In this document: positions 1-8,915 of the stretch, one piece after another | How the letters are laid out: every line of letters starts with the position of its first letter | Position numbering within the stretch: position 1 is the stretch's first letter | Source of the DNA: Novosphingobium beihaiense | GTDB taxonomy: Bacteria; Pseudomonadota; Alphaproteobacteria; Sphingomonadales; Sphingomonadaceae | Direction: 5' to 3' | DNA: 64,000 bases | Assembly: GCF_022832375.1 (NCBI RefSeq) | Contig: NZ_JALHLG010000007.1 | Location: forward strand, 186,001-250,000 | The notes under the pieces: model-generated | What the model was told of the DNA's origin: nothing | What the model saw: only the letters and a program-made list of their open reading frames with translations | The model's database searches: none | Program-made: the position numbers and the translations under genes

Positions 1-708
1 ATGAGCATGGGCGAAACGGCCGAGAACGTCGCCAGCGAGTATCAGATCAGCCGCGCCGAACAGGAAGCGCTGGCGGTCGAAAGCCAGAGCCGCGCCGCCG
101 CTGCGCGCGAGGCGGGCAAGTTCGCCGACGAGATCGTGCCGATCGAAACCAAGGGCGGCACGGTGAGCGAGGACGGCACGATCCGCCCCGGCACGACCGC
201 TGAGGATCTCGCCGGTCTCAAGCCCGCGTTCGATGCGAACGGTTCGGTCACGGCGGGCACCTCCTCGCCGCTGACGGACGGCGCCAGCGCAGTGCTGGTC
301 ACGACCGAGGACTATGCGCGCAAGAACAACCTGCCGATCCTCGCCCGCATCAAGGCGGTGAGCATCAGCGGCTGCGCGCCCGAGACGATGGGCCTAGGCC
401 CGATCCTCTCCAGCCAGAAGGCCTTGGCACGCGCGGGCATCACCGCCGCCGATCTCGACGTGGTGGAACTGAACGAGGCCTTTGCCTCGCAGGCCATTGC
501 CTGCGTCAGGGATCTGGGGCTCGATATGGCCAAGACCAACATCGATGGCGGCGCGATTGCCATGGGGCACCCGCTCGGCGCGACGGGCGCGCGTATCGTC
601 GGCAAGGCGGCCTCGCTGCTCAAGCGCGAGGGCGGCAAATATGCGCTCGCCAGCCAGTGCATCGGCGGCGGGCAGGGCATCGCCACCGTGCTGGAGGCGG
701 TGGAATGA
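1..708 (+). CDS. Acetyl-CoA C-acyltransferase (thiolase), C-terminal part
   Basis: This is the 3' part of a thiolase that catalyses the last, thiolytic step of beta-oxidation. The visible 235 residues contain the conserved NEAFA motif (Asn about 158), the GHPLG motif with the catalytic His (about 190) and the CIGGGQG motif with the second active-site Cys (about 220). Family members are about 390-400 residues, so roughly 160 N-terminal residues, including the acyl-accepting Cys, lie left of the window. The ATG at position 1 is an internal Met. The stop overlaps the start of the next gene as ATGA, so the pair is probably translationally coupled. Confidence 0.95.
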   Translation: MSMGETAENVASEYQISRAEQEALAVESQSRAAAAREAGKFADEIVPIETKGGTVSEDGTIRPGTTAEDLAGLKPAFDANGSVTAGTSSPLTDGASAVLVTTEDYARKNNLPILARIKAVSISGCAPETMGLGPILSSQKALARAGITAADLDVVELNEAFASQAIACVRDLGLDMAKTNIDGGAIAMGHPLGATGARIVGKAASLLKREGGKYALASQCIGGGQGIATVLEAVE

Positions 709-3029
709 GCGATAGCATCAAGAAAGTCTGCGTGATCGGTGCCGGGACCATGGGTGCCGGGATCGCCGCCCAAGTCGCCAATGCCGGAGTGCCCGTGGTG
801 CTGCTCGATATCGTCCCGAAGGACGGCACGAACCGCAACGCCATTGCCGAAGGCGCGGTCGCGAAAATGCTCAAGATCGAGCCCGCGCCGTTCATGAGCA
901 AGAGTGCCGCCAAGCTGGTCGAGACCGGCAATATCGAGGATCACCTCGATAAAGTCGCCGAATGCGACTGGGTGATCGAGGCGGTGATCGAACGGCTCGA
1001 CATCAAGCAGGGCCTCTATGCCAAGCTGGAAGCGGTAAAGCGCGACGGCACGGCGGTTTCGTCCAACACCTCGACGATCCCGCTCGCGAACCTCGTCGAA
1101 GGGCGTTCGGAGGCGTTCAAGCGCGATTTTCTGATCACCCACTTCTTCAACCCGCCGCGCTACATGCGGCTGCTGGAGATCGTCACCGGGCCTGACACGG
1201 ATGCAGGCGTGGCCGCGAAAGTGGAGCAGTTCGCGGACGTCGCGATGGGCAAGACGGTGGTCCATGCCAAGGACACCCCGGGTTTCATCGCCAACCGTAT
1301 CGGCACCTACTGGATCCAGCTTGGCATCAACGCCGCCTTCGACATGGGGCTGAGCGTCGAGCTGGCCGATGCCATCGCGGGCAAGGCGATGGGTGTGCCC
1401 AAGACCGGCATTTTCGGCCTTGTCGATCTGGTCGGCATCGATCTGATGCCGCATTTGCAGGCGAGCCTCACCTCCACGCTGCCCCAGGACGATCCCTATC
1501 ACGCGATCGCCCGCACCATGCCGCTGATCGAGAAGATGATCGCGGATGGCTACACCGGCCGCAAGGGCAAGGGCGGGTTCTACCGGCTCAACAAGCAGGC
1601 GGGGCGCCGCAAGGAAGCCATCGATCTGGCCACCGGCGAATATCACGCGGCGATCAAGCCGCAGGGTCCGCGCGGGCCTGCCGCCAAGGGCGATCTCAGG
1701 GCCTTGGCCGAAAGCAAGGGCGATATCGGCTCTTATGCCTGGGCGGTCATGGGCGGCACGCTGGCCTATGCCGCGGCGCTGGTGCCTTCGGCGGCGGCGG
1801 ACGTGGTGGCCATCGATGATGCCATGAAGCTCGGCTACAACTGGAGCGCCGGGCCCTTCGAAATGATCGACAAGCTGGGCGCGAAATATCTCGCCGAGCG
1901 GCTCGAAGCCGAAGGCCAGCCGGTGCCCGAGATGCTGAAAGTGGCGGGCGAGCGCACGTTCTACCGCATCGAGAACGGCAAGCGCCAGTTCCTTGGCCTG
2001 GACGGCGAATACCACGATGTGGTGCGCGCCGAAGGCGTGCTGCGCCTTGCCGATATCAAGCTTGCGTCGAAGCCGCTGCTCAAGAACGCCTCCGCCGCGC
2101 TGTGGGACGTGGGCGACGGCGTCGTCTGCCTGGAGTTCACCGGCAAGATGAACGCGCTCGATGGCGACGTGATGAAGCTGATCGTGCAGGCCATCCCGAT
2201 GGTGGCCGCGCAGTACAAGGCGCTGGTGGTCTATACCGATGCCGACAGCTTTTCCGCCGGGGCCAATCTGGGCCTCGCGCTGTTCGGCCTCAACATCGCC
2301 GCCTGGGGCGAGATCGAGAAGCTCGTGGCGGGCGGACAGATGGCCTACAAGGGCCTGAAGTACGCGCCGTTCCCGGTGGTCAGCGCGCCCGCCGGGCTGG
2401 CCGTGGGCGGCGGGTGCGAAATCCTGCTGCACAGCGATGCCATTCAGGCCCATGCCGAGCTTTACACCGGCCTTGTCGAATGCGGCGTCGGCCTGATCCC
2501 CGGCTGGGGCGGCAATGGCGAAATGCTCGACCGTGCCCGCAAGGCGAACCGGATGCCGCGCGGACCGATGCCGGCGGTGGCCAAAGTGTTCGAGACGGTT
2601 TCGACCGCCACGGTCTCCAAGTCGGCGGCGCAGGCCAAGGAAATGCTGTTCCTGCGGCCCGAGGACGGCATCACCATGAACCGTGACCGCCTGCTCCACG
2701 ATGCCAAACAGAAGGCGCTCTCGCTGGTGGAAGGCTACACCCCGCCCGAACCGCCCGAGTTCAAACTGCCCGGCCCCAGCGGTCGCACCGCGATGGGCAT
2801 GGCGGCCGAGGGCTTCCACAAGCGCGGTATGGCGACGGATTACGACATGGTCGTCTCCGATGCGCTGGCCGCGGTGCTGAGCGGTGGCGATGCCGATGTG
2901 GTGGACACTGTGACCGAGCAGGAACTGCTGAAGCTGGAACGCGAGACTTTCATGCGGCTGGTGCACGAACCGCGCTCCATCGCCCGGGTCGAGCACATGC
3001 TGGAAACCGGCAAGCCGCTGCGGAATTGA
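705..3029 (+). CDS. 3-hydroxyacyl-CoA dehydrogenase / enoyl-CoA hydratase fusion protein
   Basis: This 774-residue bifunctional beta-oxidation protein hydrates enoyl-CoA and oxidises 3-hydroxyacyl-CoA. The NAD-binding Rossmann motif GAGTMGAG lies near residues 11-18 and is followed by the C-terminal dehydrogenase domains. A crotonase domain fills the last third; its VECGVGLIPGWGG stretch carries the expected catalytic Glu. The dehydrogenase-first order is the reverse of E. coli FadB. The ATG at 705 overlaps the thiolase stop (ATGA), so I chose it over upstream in-frame codons. With the flanking thiolase and acyl-CoA dehydrogenase it forms a fatty-acid oxidation operon. Confidence 0.95.
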   Translation: MSDSIKKVCVIGAGTMGAGIAAQVANAGVPVVLLDIVPKDGTNRNAIAEGAVAKMLKIEPAPFMSKSAAKLVETGNIEDHLDKVAECDWVIEAVIERLDIKQGLYAKLEAVKRDGTAVSSNTSTIPLANLVEGRSEAFKRDFLITHFFNPPRYMRLLEIVTGPDTDAGVAAKVEQFADVAMGKTVVHAKDTPGFIANRIGTYWIQLGINAAFDMGLSVELADAIAGKAMGVPKTGIFGLVDLVGIDLMPHLQASLTSTLPQDDPYHAIARTMPLIEKMIADGYTGRKGKGGFYRLNKQAGRRKEAIDLATGEYHAAIKPQGPRGPAAKGDLRALAESKGDIGSYAWAVMGGTLAYAAALVPSAAADVVAIDDAMKLGYNWSAGPFEMIDKLGAKYLAERLEAEGQPVPEMLKVAGERTFYRIENGKRQFLGLDGEYHDVVRAEGVLRLADIKLASKPLLKNASAALWDVGDGVVCLEFTGKMNALDGDVMKLIVQAIPMVAAQYKALVVYTDADSFSAGANLGLALFGLNIAAWGEIEKLVAGGQMAYKGLKYAPFPVVSAPAGLAVGGGCEILLHSDAIQAHAELYTGLVECGVGLIPGWGGNGEMLDRARKANRMPRGPMPAVAKVFETVSTATVSKSAAQAKEMLFLRPEDGITMNRDRLLHDAKQKALSLVEGYTPPEPPEFKLPGPSGRTAMGMAAEGFHKRGMATDYDMVVSDALAAVLSGGDADVVDTVTEQELLKLERETFMRLVHEPRSIARVEHMLETGKPLRN

Positions 3030-3067
3030 TGCAGGCAAAGCATGATGGCAACCGCATCGTGTGAAAG

Positions 3068-3195
3068 TCCTCCCCGATACGGGGAGGTGGCAGCCCGAAG
3101 GGCTGACGGAGGGGACTCCCGGCTGCAGCACCGCGCTTGACGGTGATTCCCCTCCACCACCTTGCGGGTGGTCCCCCTCCCCTCGCCGGGGAGGA
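3068..3195. repeat. Palindromic repeat family A, divergent copy (A1)
   Basis: The outer arms TCCTCCCCG and CGGGGAGGA frame two inner hairpins (GGTGGCAGCCCGAAGG and CCACCACCTTGCGGGTGG) with GGAGGGG/CCCCTCC boxes. It lies between the hydratase and acyl-CoA dehydrogenase genes. It is related to the other family A copies, but its inner sequence differs. Confidence 0.8.
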
Positions 3196-3246
3196 CGCGG
3201 TTGCCGAGGAATGACATGGCGCCAGATGCGCCTGAGGAGAGTGACA

Positions 3247-5037
3247 ATGCAGGTCTACGAAGCACCCTTGCGCGACATGAAATTCGTGCTCAACGAGCTT
3301 CATACGGATGACGGTTTCGGCAATCTGGAGGCGCTGGAGGAATTCACGCCCGATCTCGTCGATGCCATTCTGGAGGAAGCGGGCAAAGTCGCGCAGGAAG
3401 TGCTGCTGCCCTTGAACCGCAGCGGCGACATCGAGGGCTGCACGCTCGAAAACGGCGTGGTGCGCACGCCCAAGGGCTTCAAGGAAGCCTATGACCTGTT
3501 CCGCGAAGGCGGCTGGTGTGCGCTGGCTTCCGATCCCGAATGGGGCGGGCAGGGCCTGCCCGAGCAGGTGAACAAGATGACCGAGGAGATGATCTGCTCG
3601 GCGAACGTCTCGTTCAGCCTCTATCCCGGCCTCACCCACGGCGCGACCACCGCGATCGAAGGCTATGCCAGCGACGAGCTGAAGCAGTTCTATCTGCCCA
3701 AGATGGTCTCCGGCCAGTGGTCAGGCACGATGTGCCTTACCGAGCCGCATTGCGGCACCGATCTCGGCCTGCTGCGCACCAAGGCGGTGCCGCAGGAGGA
3801 TGGCTCCTACAAGATTTCCGGCGCCAAGATCTTCATCTCCGCCGGTGAGCAGGATCTGACCGAAAATATCGTCCACCTCGTCCTTGCCCGGATGCCCGAT
3901 GCGCCCGAAGGGGTGAAGGGGATCAGCCTGTTCCTCGTTCCCAAGTATCTGCCCAAGCAGGACGGCACGCCCGGCCCTGCCAATGGCGTGTCGGTGGCCG
4001 CGATCGAGCACAAGATGGGCATCAAGGCCTCGGCCACCTGCCAGCTCAATTTCGACGAATCGACCGGCTGGCTGGTCGGTACGGCGCACAAGGGCATGGA
4101 GGCCATGTTCACGATGATGAACACCGAGCGCGTCTCGGTGGGCGTGCAGGGCCTTGGTCTGGGCGAGGCGGCCTATCAGTCCGCCGTGTGGTACGCGAAG
4201 GAGCGTCTGCAGGGCCGCTCGCTCTCGGGCGTGAAGAACCCGGACGGTCCGGCCGATCCGATCATCGTCCACCCCGATGTGCGCCGGATGCTGATGACCA
4301 TGCGCGCCAACAACGAAGGTTGCCGCGCGATCTGCGCCTGGGTCAGCCGCGCGCTCGATGCGGAGAAGCACTCCACCGATCCCGAAGTGAAGCAGCGCGC
4401 GAGCGACTTCATCGCGCTGATGACGCCGGTGGTGAAAGCGCTGTTCACCGACCTTGGCTATGAAAGCGCCAATCTGGCGGTGCAGTGCTACGGCGGCCAC
4501 GGCTACATCGCCGAAAGCGGCGTGGAGCAATATGTGCGCGATGCGCGGATCGCGATGATCTACGAAGGCACCAACGGCATTCAGGCGCTCGACCTCGTCG
4601 GTCGCAAGCTGCCCGCGCACATGGGCCGCTATCTGCGCGCGTTCTTCCACCCCGTCTCCGAATTCATCGAGGCGCACAAGGAAGACGCAACTCTCGGCAA
4701 GATGATCGAGGGGCTGGAAAAGGCCTTCGGCGCGCTCCAGCTTTCGACCGCGACCATTGCCCAGAAAGGCATGGCCGATCCCGAGGAAGCGGGCGCCGCC
4801 GCGACCGATTACTTGCGCCTGACGGGCCTTGTGGCGATGGGCTACTGCTTCGCCAAGGCCGCCCTGATCGCGCAAGGCAAGCTGGCCGGGGGCACGGAGG
4901 AAGCGGCTTTCTACAAAGCCAAGCTCACCACCGCGCGCTTCTACTTCGACCGCATCCTGCCGCAGGCGACCGCCGCGTTCCTGGCGATCAAGTCAGGCAA
5001 GGCCTCGATGATGGAAATGGACGCGGAGGCGTTCTGA
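3247..5037 (+). CDS. Acyl-CoA dehydrogenase with extra C-terminal domain
   Basis: This 596-residue FAD enzyme oxidises acyl-CoA to trans-2-enoyl-CoA, the first step of beta-oxidation. It shows the N-terminal, middle and C-terminal acyl-CoA dehydrogenase domains, with MCLTEPHCGTDLG in the FAD-binding region and IYEGTNGIQALDLVGRK around the catalytic Glu (about residue 440). Beyond about residue 470 is the extra helical domain of the long FadE/DmdC-like group. The ATG at 3247 follows a GAGGAGAGTGAC ribosome-binding site and gives MQVYEAPLRDMKF, the usual family N-terminus. Longer in-frame starts run into repeat A1 and are unlikely. The substrate chain length cannot be read from sequence. Confidence 0.93.
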   Translation: MQVYEAPLRDMKFVLNELHTDDGFGNLEALEEFTPDLVDAILEEAGKVAQEVLLPLNRSGDIEGCTLENGVVRTPKGFKEAYDLFREGGWCALASDPEWGGQGLPEQVNKMTEEMICSANVSFSLYPGLTHGATTAIEGYASDELKQFYLPKMVSGQWSGTMCLTEPHCGTDLGLLRTKAVPQEDGSYKISGAKIFISAGEQDLTENIVHLVLARMPDAPEGVKGISLFLVPKYLPKQDGTPGPANGVSVAAIEHKMGIKASATCQLNFDESTGWLVGTAHKGMEAMFTMMNTERVSVGVQGLGLGEAAYQSAVWYAKERLQGRSLSGVKNPDGPADPIIVHPDVRRMLMTMRANNEGCRAICAWVSRALDAEKHSTDPEVKQRASDFIALMTPVVKALFTDLGYESANLAVQCYGGHGYIAESGVEQYVRDARIAMIYEGTNGIQALDLVGRKLPAHMGRYLRAFFHPVSEFIEAHKEDATLGKMIEGLEKAFGALQLSTATIAQKGMADPEEAGAAATDYLRLTGLVAMGYCFAKAALIAQGKLAGGTEEAAFYKAKLTTARFYFDRILPQATAAFLAIKSGKASMMEMDAEAF

Positions 5038-5044
5038 GGGACAA

Positions 5045-5177
5045 ATCCTCCCTGTCCCCCGCAGGGGGATGGGGAGGGGGACCGCCCGCGTAAGCGGGTG
5101 GTGGAGGGGGAGAAAACCCCTCCGTCACGCACTGCGTGCGCGCCACCTCCCCATCCCCTGCGGGGACAGGGAGGATT
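5045..5177. repeat. Palindromic repeat family A (A2)
   Basis: This is a full copy. The left module begins ATCCTCCCTGTCC and continues with a GACCGCCCGCG hairpin and GGTGGTGGAGGGG. The right module is CCCCTCCGTCA, then GCCACCTCCCC, and ends ACAGGGAGGAT. It fills most of the gap between the acyl-CoA dehydrogenase and the next gene. Confidence 0.9.
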
Positions 5178-5232
5178 GGAAGGAGCTTTCAATCCGATAG
5201 CTTCCACCCCGTTTCCCCGCTAAAGGCGCGCG

Positions 5233-6882
5233 ATGCTTCGCCTGACTGACCTTGCCCTGCCTCTGGACCACACGCCCGCCGATCTCGAACGGGCGCTGTG
5301 CGAGCGGCTGGGCCTCGCCCCGGGCGATCTCGAACGCTTCACGGTGGCCCGGCGCGGCAATGACGCGCGGCGCAAGACGGCGATCAAGCTCGTCTATTCG
5401 CTTGACGTCGCGGTGCGCGATGAAGCCGAAGTGCTCGCGCGCTTCGCCGATGATCCGCACGTGCGGCCCACGCCCGATACGGCCTACAAGTTCGTCACCT
5501 GCGCGCCGGAAGGCTGGGACGGCGAGCGTCCGGTGGTGATCGGCGCGGGGCCTTGCGGGCTGCTCGCTGCACTGGTGCTGGCGCAGATGGGGTTTCGGCC
5601 GATCATCGTCGAACGCGGCAAGGCCGTGCGCGAACGCACCAAGGACACCTGGGGCCTGTGGCGCCGCTCGGTGCTCGATCCCGAAAGCAATGTGCAGTTC
5701 GGCGAGGGCGGCGCGGGCACGTTCTCGGACGGCAAGCTCTACAGCCGCATCAAGGATTCGCGCCATCTTGGCCGCAAAGTGCTGACCGAATTCGTGAAGG
5801 CGGGGGCGCCCGAGGACATCCTCACCGAAGCGCATCCGCATATCGGCACGTTTCGCCTCGTCACCATGGTGATGTCCATGCGCGAGACGATCGAGAAACT
5901 GGGCGGCGAATACCGCTTCCAGACCCGCGTCGAGGACTTCGAGGTGGAAGAAGACGCGGACGGCACCCGCCGCCTCAAGGGCCTGCACTTGTCCACCGGC
6001 GAATTCCTGCCCGCCGGCCATGTGATCATGGCGGTCGGCCATTCGGCGCGCGATACGTTCCAGGTGCTTTACGACCGGGGCGTGCATATCGAGGCCAAGC
6101 CGTTTGCCATCGGCGTGCGGATCGAGCATCCGCAAAGCTGGATCGACAAGGCGCGCTATGGCCCCAATGCGGGCAACACAATCCTCGGCGCGGCGGCCTA
6201 TTCGATCAGCCACAAGTGCAGCAATGGCCGCGTGGTCTATTCGTTCTGCATGTGCCCGGGCGGGCGCGTGGTGGCCGCCACCAGTGAGGAAGGCCGCGTC
6301 GTCACCAATGGCATGAGCCAGTATTCGCGCGCGGAATTCAACGCCAATTCGGGGCTGGTGGTCGATATCGATCCGGAGCGCGACTATCCCGGCCACCCGC
6401 TGGCGGGCATTGCGTTCCAGCGCAAGTTCGAGGAACTGGCCTACAAGGCGGGCGGCTCCAGCTACAAGGCGCCGGGCCAGAAGCTGGGCGATTTTCTGGC
6501 GGGCAAGCCTTCCACTGAATTTGGCGATGTCACGCCCAGCTATCAGCCCGGCGTGCATCTGACCGATCTGAAACAGTGTCTGCCCGATTTCGTGATCGAT
6601 TCCATCCGCGAGGCGCTGCCCGTGTTCGGCCGTCAGGTGCCGGGCTACGACCATCCCGACGTGGTGATGACCGGGGTGGAAACGCGCACCTCCTCTCCGG
6701 TGCGCATCACGCGCGGGCGCGATTGCCAGAGCCTCAACACGCGCGGGCTCTATCCGGCGGGTGAGGGGGCGGGTTATGCGGGCGGTATCCTCTCCGCCGC
6801 CGTCGATGGCATCCGCGTGGCCGAGGCGCTGGCGCTGGAACTGGTCCCGGGCTTCGACAAGCTCAGCCTGAGCGGGGAATGA
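5233..6882 (+). CDS. FAD-dependent oxidoreductase, COG2509 family
   Basis: This 549-residue flavoprotein belongs to the uncharacterised FAD-dependent dehydrogenase family COG2509. The dinucleotide-binding motif VVIGAGPCGLLAAL starts near residue 101, followed by the ERGKAVRERTKDTW and GEGGAGTFSDGKLYSR family motifs. A C-terminal LYPAGEGAGYAGGILSAAVDG motif closes the FAD site. The substrate is unknown. The last residues, FDKLSLSGE, are encoded by the left arm of a family B repeat that runs through the stop codon, so the original 3' end appears replaced or extended. The next gene is another flavoprotein but need not share a pathway. Confidence 0.88.
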   Translation: MLRLTDLALPLDHTPADLERALCERLGLAPGDLERFTVARRGNDARRKTAIKLVYSLDVAVRDEAEVLARFADDPHVRPTPDTAYKFVTCAPEGWDGERPVVIGAGPCGLLAALVLAQMGFRPIIVERGKAVRERTKDTWGLWRRSVLDPESNVQFGEGGAGTFSDGKLYSRIKDSRHLGRKVLTEFVKAGAPEDILTEAHPHIGTFRLVTMVMSMRETIEKLGGEYRFQTRVEDFEVEEDADGTRRLKGLHLSTGEFLPAGHVIMAVGHSARDTFQVLYDRGVHIEAKPFAIGVRIEHPQSWIDKARYGPNAGNTILGAAAYSISHKCSNGRVVYSFCMCPGGRVVAATSEEGRVVTNGMSQYSRAEFNANSGLVVDIDPERDYPGHPLAGIAFQRKFEELAYKAGGSSYKAPGQKLGDFLAGKPSTEFGDVTPSYQPGVHLTDLKQCLPDFVIDSIREALPVFGRQVPGYDHPDVVMTGVETRTSSPVRITRGRDCQSLNTRGLYPAGEGAGYAGGILSAAVDGIRVAEALALELVPGFDKLSLSGE

Positions 6883-6926
6883 GGAGCTGCTTTTCCCTCC
6901 CGCTCGCCCTGAGCTTGTCGAAGGGC
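6851..6926. repeat. Palindromic repeat family B (B1), overlapping a gene end
   Basis: The left arm GCTTCGACAAGCTCAGCCTG lies inside the last codons of the COG2509 gene. The right arm CGCTCGCCCTGAGCTTGTCG lies just after its stop. Together they can form a long stem. Confidence 0.88.
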
Positions 6927-6940
6927 ATCTGGCGCGACCT

Positions 6941-8113
6941 ATGAGCCAGTACGACGCCATCGTCCTCGGCGCAGGCGCGGCGGGGTTGTTCTGTGCGGCC
7001 ACCGCCGGACAGCGCGGCAAGCGCATATTGCTGCTCGATCATGCGGACCGGCCGGGCAAGAAAATCCTCATCTCCGGCGGCGGGCGGTGCAATTTCACCA
7101 ACCTGCACACCGCGCCGGACCGTTACCTCTCGCAAAATCCGCATTTCGCCAAGTCGGCGCTCAGCCGCTACACGCCCGCCGATTTCCTCGCGCTGGTGGA
7201 AAGCTACGGCATCGCCTGGCACGAAAAGACGCTGGGCCAGCTCTTCTGCGACGAGAGCGCGAAGCAGATCGTCGCCATGCTGCTGGACGAGTGCGCGAGG
7301 GGCAGCGTTGACCTTCAATGCGGCGAGGCGATCCGCGCGGTGGACCATGCGGACGGGCTCTACCGTGTGTCCTATGGGGACCACACGGCGCAGGCACCCG
7401 CGCTGGTGATCGCGACGGGCGGCCCTTCCATCCCAAAGATGGGCGCGAGCGGCTTTGCCTATGATCTGGCGCGCCAGTTCGGCCTCAAGGTTGTGCAACC
7501 CCGCCCGGCGCTGGTGCCGTTGACGCTGCCTGCCGGTGATGCGCTGTTCCGCGACCTGTCGGGCGTATCGACCGAAGTGATTGTCCGGTGCGGCAAGGCC
7601 GCGTTCCGCGAGGCGGCGCTGTTCACCCATCGCGGGCTGTCCGGCCCCGCGATCCTGCAGATTTCCAGCTACTGGCAGCGCGGCGATACGATCACCACGC
7701 AGTTCCTGCCCGGTCGCGAGGAAGGCTGGCTCAAGACCCTGAAACGCGAGAGGCCGAAAACGGGCTTGCGCAAAGTGCTCTCGGAAAGTCTTCCGGACCG
7801 TCTGGCCGAGGCTCTGTGCGAACGGCTTGGCCTCACCGGCGATCTCGGCAACCTGCCGGACAAGGCGTTGGCGGCGGCCGAGGCGAAGCTGGCCCGCTGG
7901 CCGTTCGTGCCCGATGGCTCCGAAGGCTTCGCCAAGGCGGAAGTGACGGCCGGGGGCATCGATACCTCCGGCCTCTCGTCCAAGACGATGGAAGCGCGCA
8001 AGGCGCCCGGCCTCTATGCCATTGGCGAGGCGGTGGACGTGACCGGCTGGCTGGGCGGCTACAACTTCCAGTGGGCCTGGGCCAGCGCCCGCGCGGCCGG
8101 TCTGGCTCTCTAG
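6941..8113 (+). CDS. NAD(P)/FAD-dependent oxidoreductase, HI0933/YhiN family
   Basis: This 390-residue flavoprotein is of the HI0933/YhiN family. The N-terminal motif IVLGAGAAGLFCAA is followed by the hallmark PGKKILISGGGRCNFTN. The C-terminus has YAIGEAVDVTGWLGGYNFQW, which closes over FAD. Members are mostly uncharacterised; one branch contains bile-acid reductases (BaiN), which cannot be assumed here. The ATG at 6941 is used, and no strong Shine-Dalgarno is visible because a repeat arm lies just upstream. The gene is convergent with msrA. Confidence 0.9.
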   Translation: MSQYDAIVLGAGAAGLFCAATAGQRGKRILLLDHADRPGKKILISGGGRCNFTNLHTAPDRYLSQNPHFAKSALSRYTPADFLALVESYGIAWHEKTLGQLFCDESAKQIVAMLLDECARGSVDLQCGEAIRAVDHADGLYRVSYGDHTAQAPALVIATGGPSIPKMGASGFAYDLARQFGLKVVQPRPALVPLTLPAGDALFRDLSGVSTEVIVRCGKAAFREAALFTHRGLSGPAILQISSYWQRGDTITTQFLPGREEGWLKTLKRERPKTGLRKVLSESLPDRLAEALCERLGLTGDLGNLPDKALAAAEAKLARWPFVPDGSEGFAKAEVTAGGIDTSGLSSKTMEARKAPGLYAIGEAVDVTGWLGGYNFQWAWASARAAGLAL

Positions 8114-8118
8114 GCCTG

Positions 8119-8139
8119 TTCCGTTCATCCGGAACGGAA
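8119..8139. terminator. Hairpin between convergent genes
   Basis: The inverted repeat TTCCGTT/AACGGAA with a 7-nt loop sits between two converging genes (stops at 8113 and 8154). It could end transcription from both sides, but neither strand has a long T tract. The call rests on position and stem only. Confidence 0.4.
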
Positions 8140-8153
8140 TTGGTTCCCGGTTT

Positions 8154-8822
8154 TCAGCTCTTGAACAGTTGCGGATAGGACTTCCTGAGATCGGCTATCT
8201 TCGGCTTGTCGTAGCGGTTGGTGTAGCTGTTGCCGGGGTTTTTCCGCATGAAGTCCTGATGATAGGTTTCCGCCGGATAGAACCGCCCGGTTTCCAGCTT
8301 GGTGGCGATGGGCCTGCCGAACACACGGGCCTTGTTGAGCCCGGCGATATAGGCGGCGGCCATCCGGCGCTGTGCGGCATTCTGCGGGAAAATGGCGGAG
8401 CGGTAGCTGGGGCCGGTATCGGGGAACTGGCGGTTTACTTGTGTGGGATCGTGCGCCACGGAAAAGTAGATCTTCAGCAGCGTTCCATAGCTGACTTTCG
8501 CCGGATCATAGACGATCCGCACCGCTTCGGCATGGCCCGTGGTTTCGGAGGACACCTTGCGGTACGTCGCATCGGCCTTGGTGCCGCCAGCATAGCCGGT
8601 GAGCACCGACTTCACGCCTTTCACATGCTCGAACACGCCTTCCATGCCCCAGAAGCAGCCACCGGCAAGAACCGCGACCTGGCTGCCCTTGGGGACGCTC
8701 TGGCGTGCCGGTGGTTCCGGGAAGGGGGCGGAAGTGCGCGGCGTGGCGGAATAGAGCACGGTGCCGGCGGCAACCAGCGCGGCGGCACAAGGGGCCACAA
8801 GATAGATAGGGCGGAACGGCAT
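8154..8822 (-). CDS. msrA: Peptide-methionine (S)-S-oxide reductase, exported
   Basis: This 222-residue MsrA reduces methionine-S-sulfoxide in oxidised proteins. The catalytic motif GCFWGMEGVF (Cys near residue 56) and the downstream YRSAIF, ETYHQDF and KPKIADLRKSYP segments match the family. The N-terminus (about residues 5-25, IYLVAPCAAALVAAGTVLY) is hydrophobic and is followed by a Pro/Ala-rich linker. The enzyme is therefore probably secreted or anchored in the inner membrane facing the periplasm, unlike cytosolic E. coli MsrA. No MsrB is encoded beside it. Confidence 0.93.
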   Translation of the reverse strand: MPFRPIYLVAPCAAALVAAGTVLYSATPRTSAPFPEPPARQSVPKGSQVAVLAGGCFWGMEGVFEHVKGVKSVLTGYAGGTKADATYRKVSSETTGHAEAVRIVYDPAKVSYGTLLKIYFSVAHDPTQVNRQFPDTGPSYRSAIFPQNAAQRRMAAAYIAGLNKARVFGRPIATKLETGRFYPAETYHQDFMRKNPGNSYTNRYDKPKIADLRKSYPQLFKS

Positions 8823-8915
8823 CGCAGGCTCTCCCGATTGCTTACCCCTTCAGGTACGCCCGATACCCGCCCAAAGTTACACCGCCACGCGAGGGCGCGG
8901 TTGGGGAAGACCTTT

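Noticed and set aside
312..3131. A 939-codon open frame on the minus strand opposite the beta-oxidation genes
   Set aside because: It is antisense to well-supported enzymes, is rich in His/Arg/Gly as expected of mirrored GC-rich codons, and matches no family. Similar long antisense frames opposite glutamate dehydrogenase (13823-17617) and xdhB (39561-41975) were rejected for the same reason.
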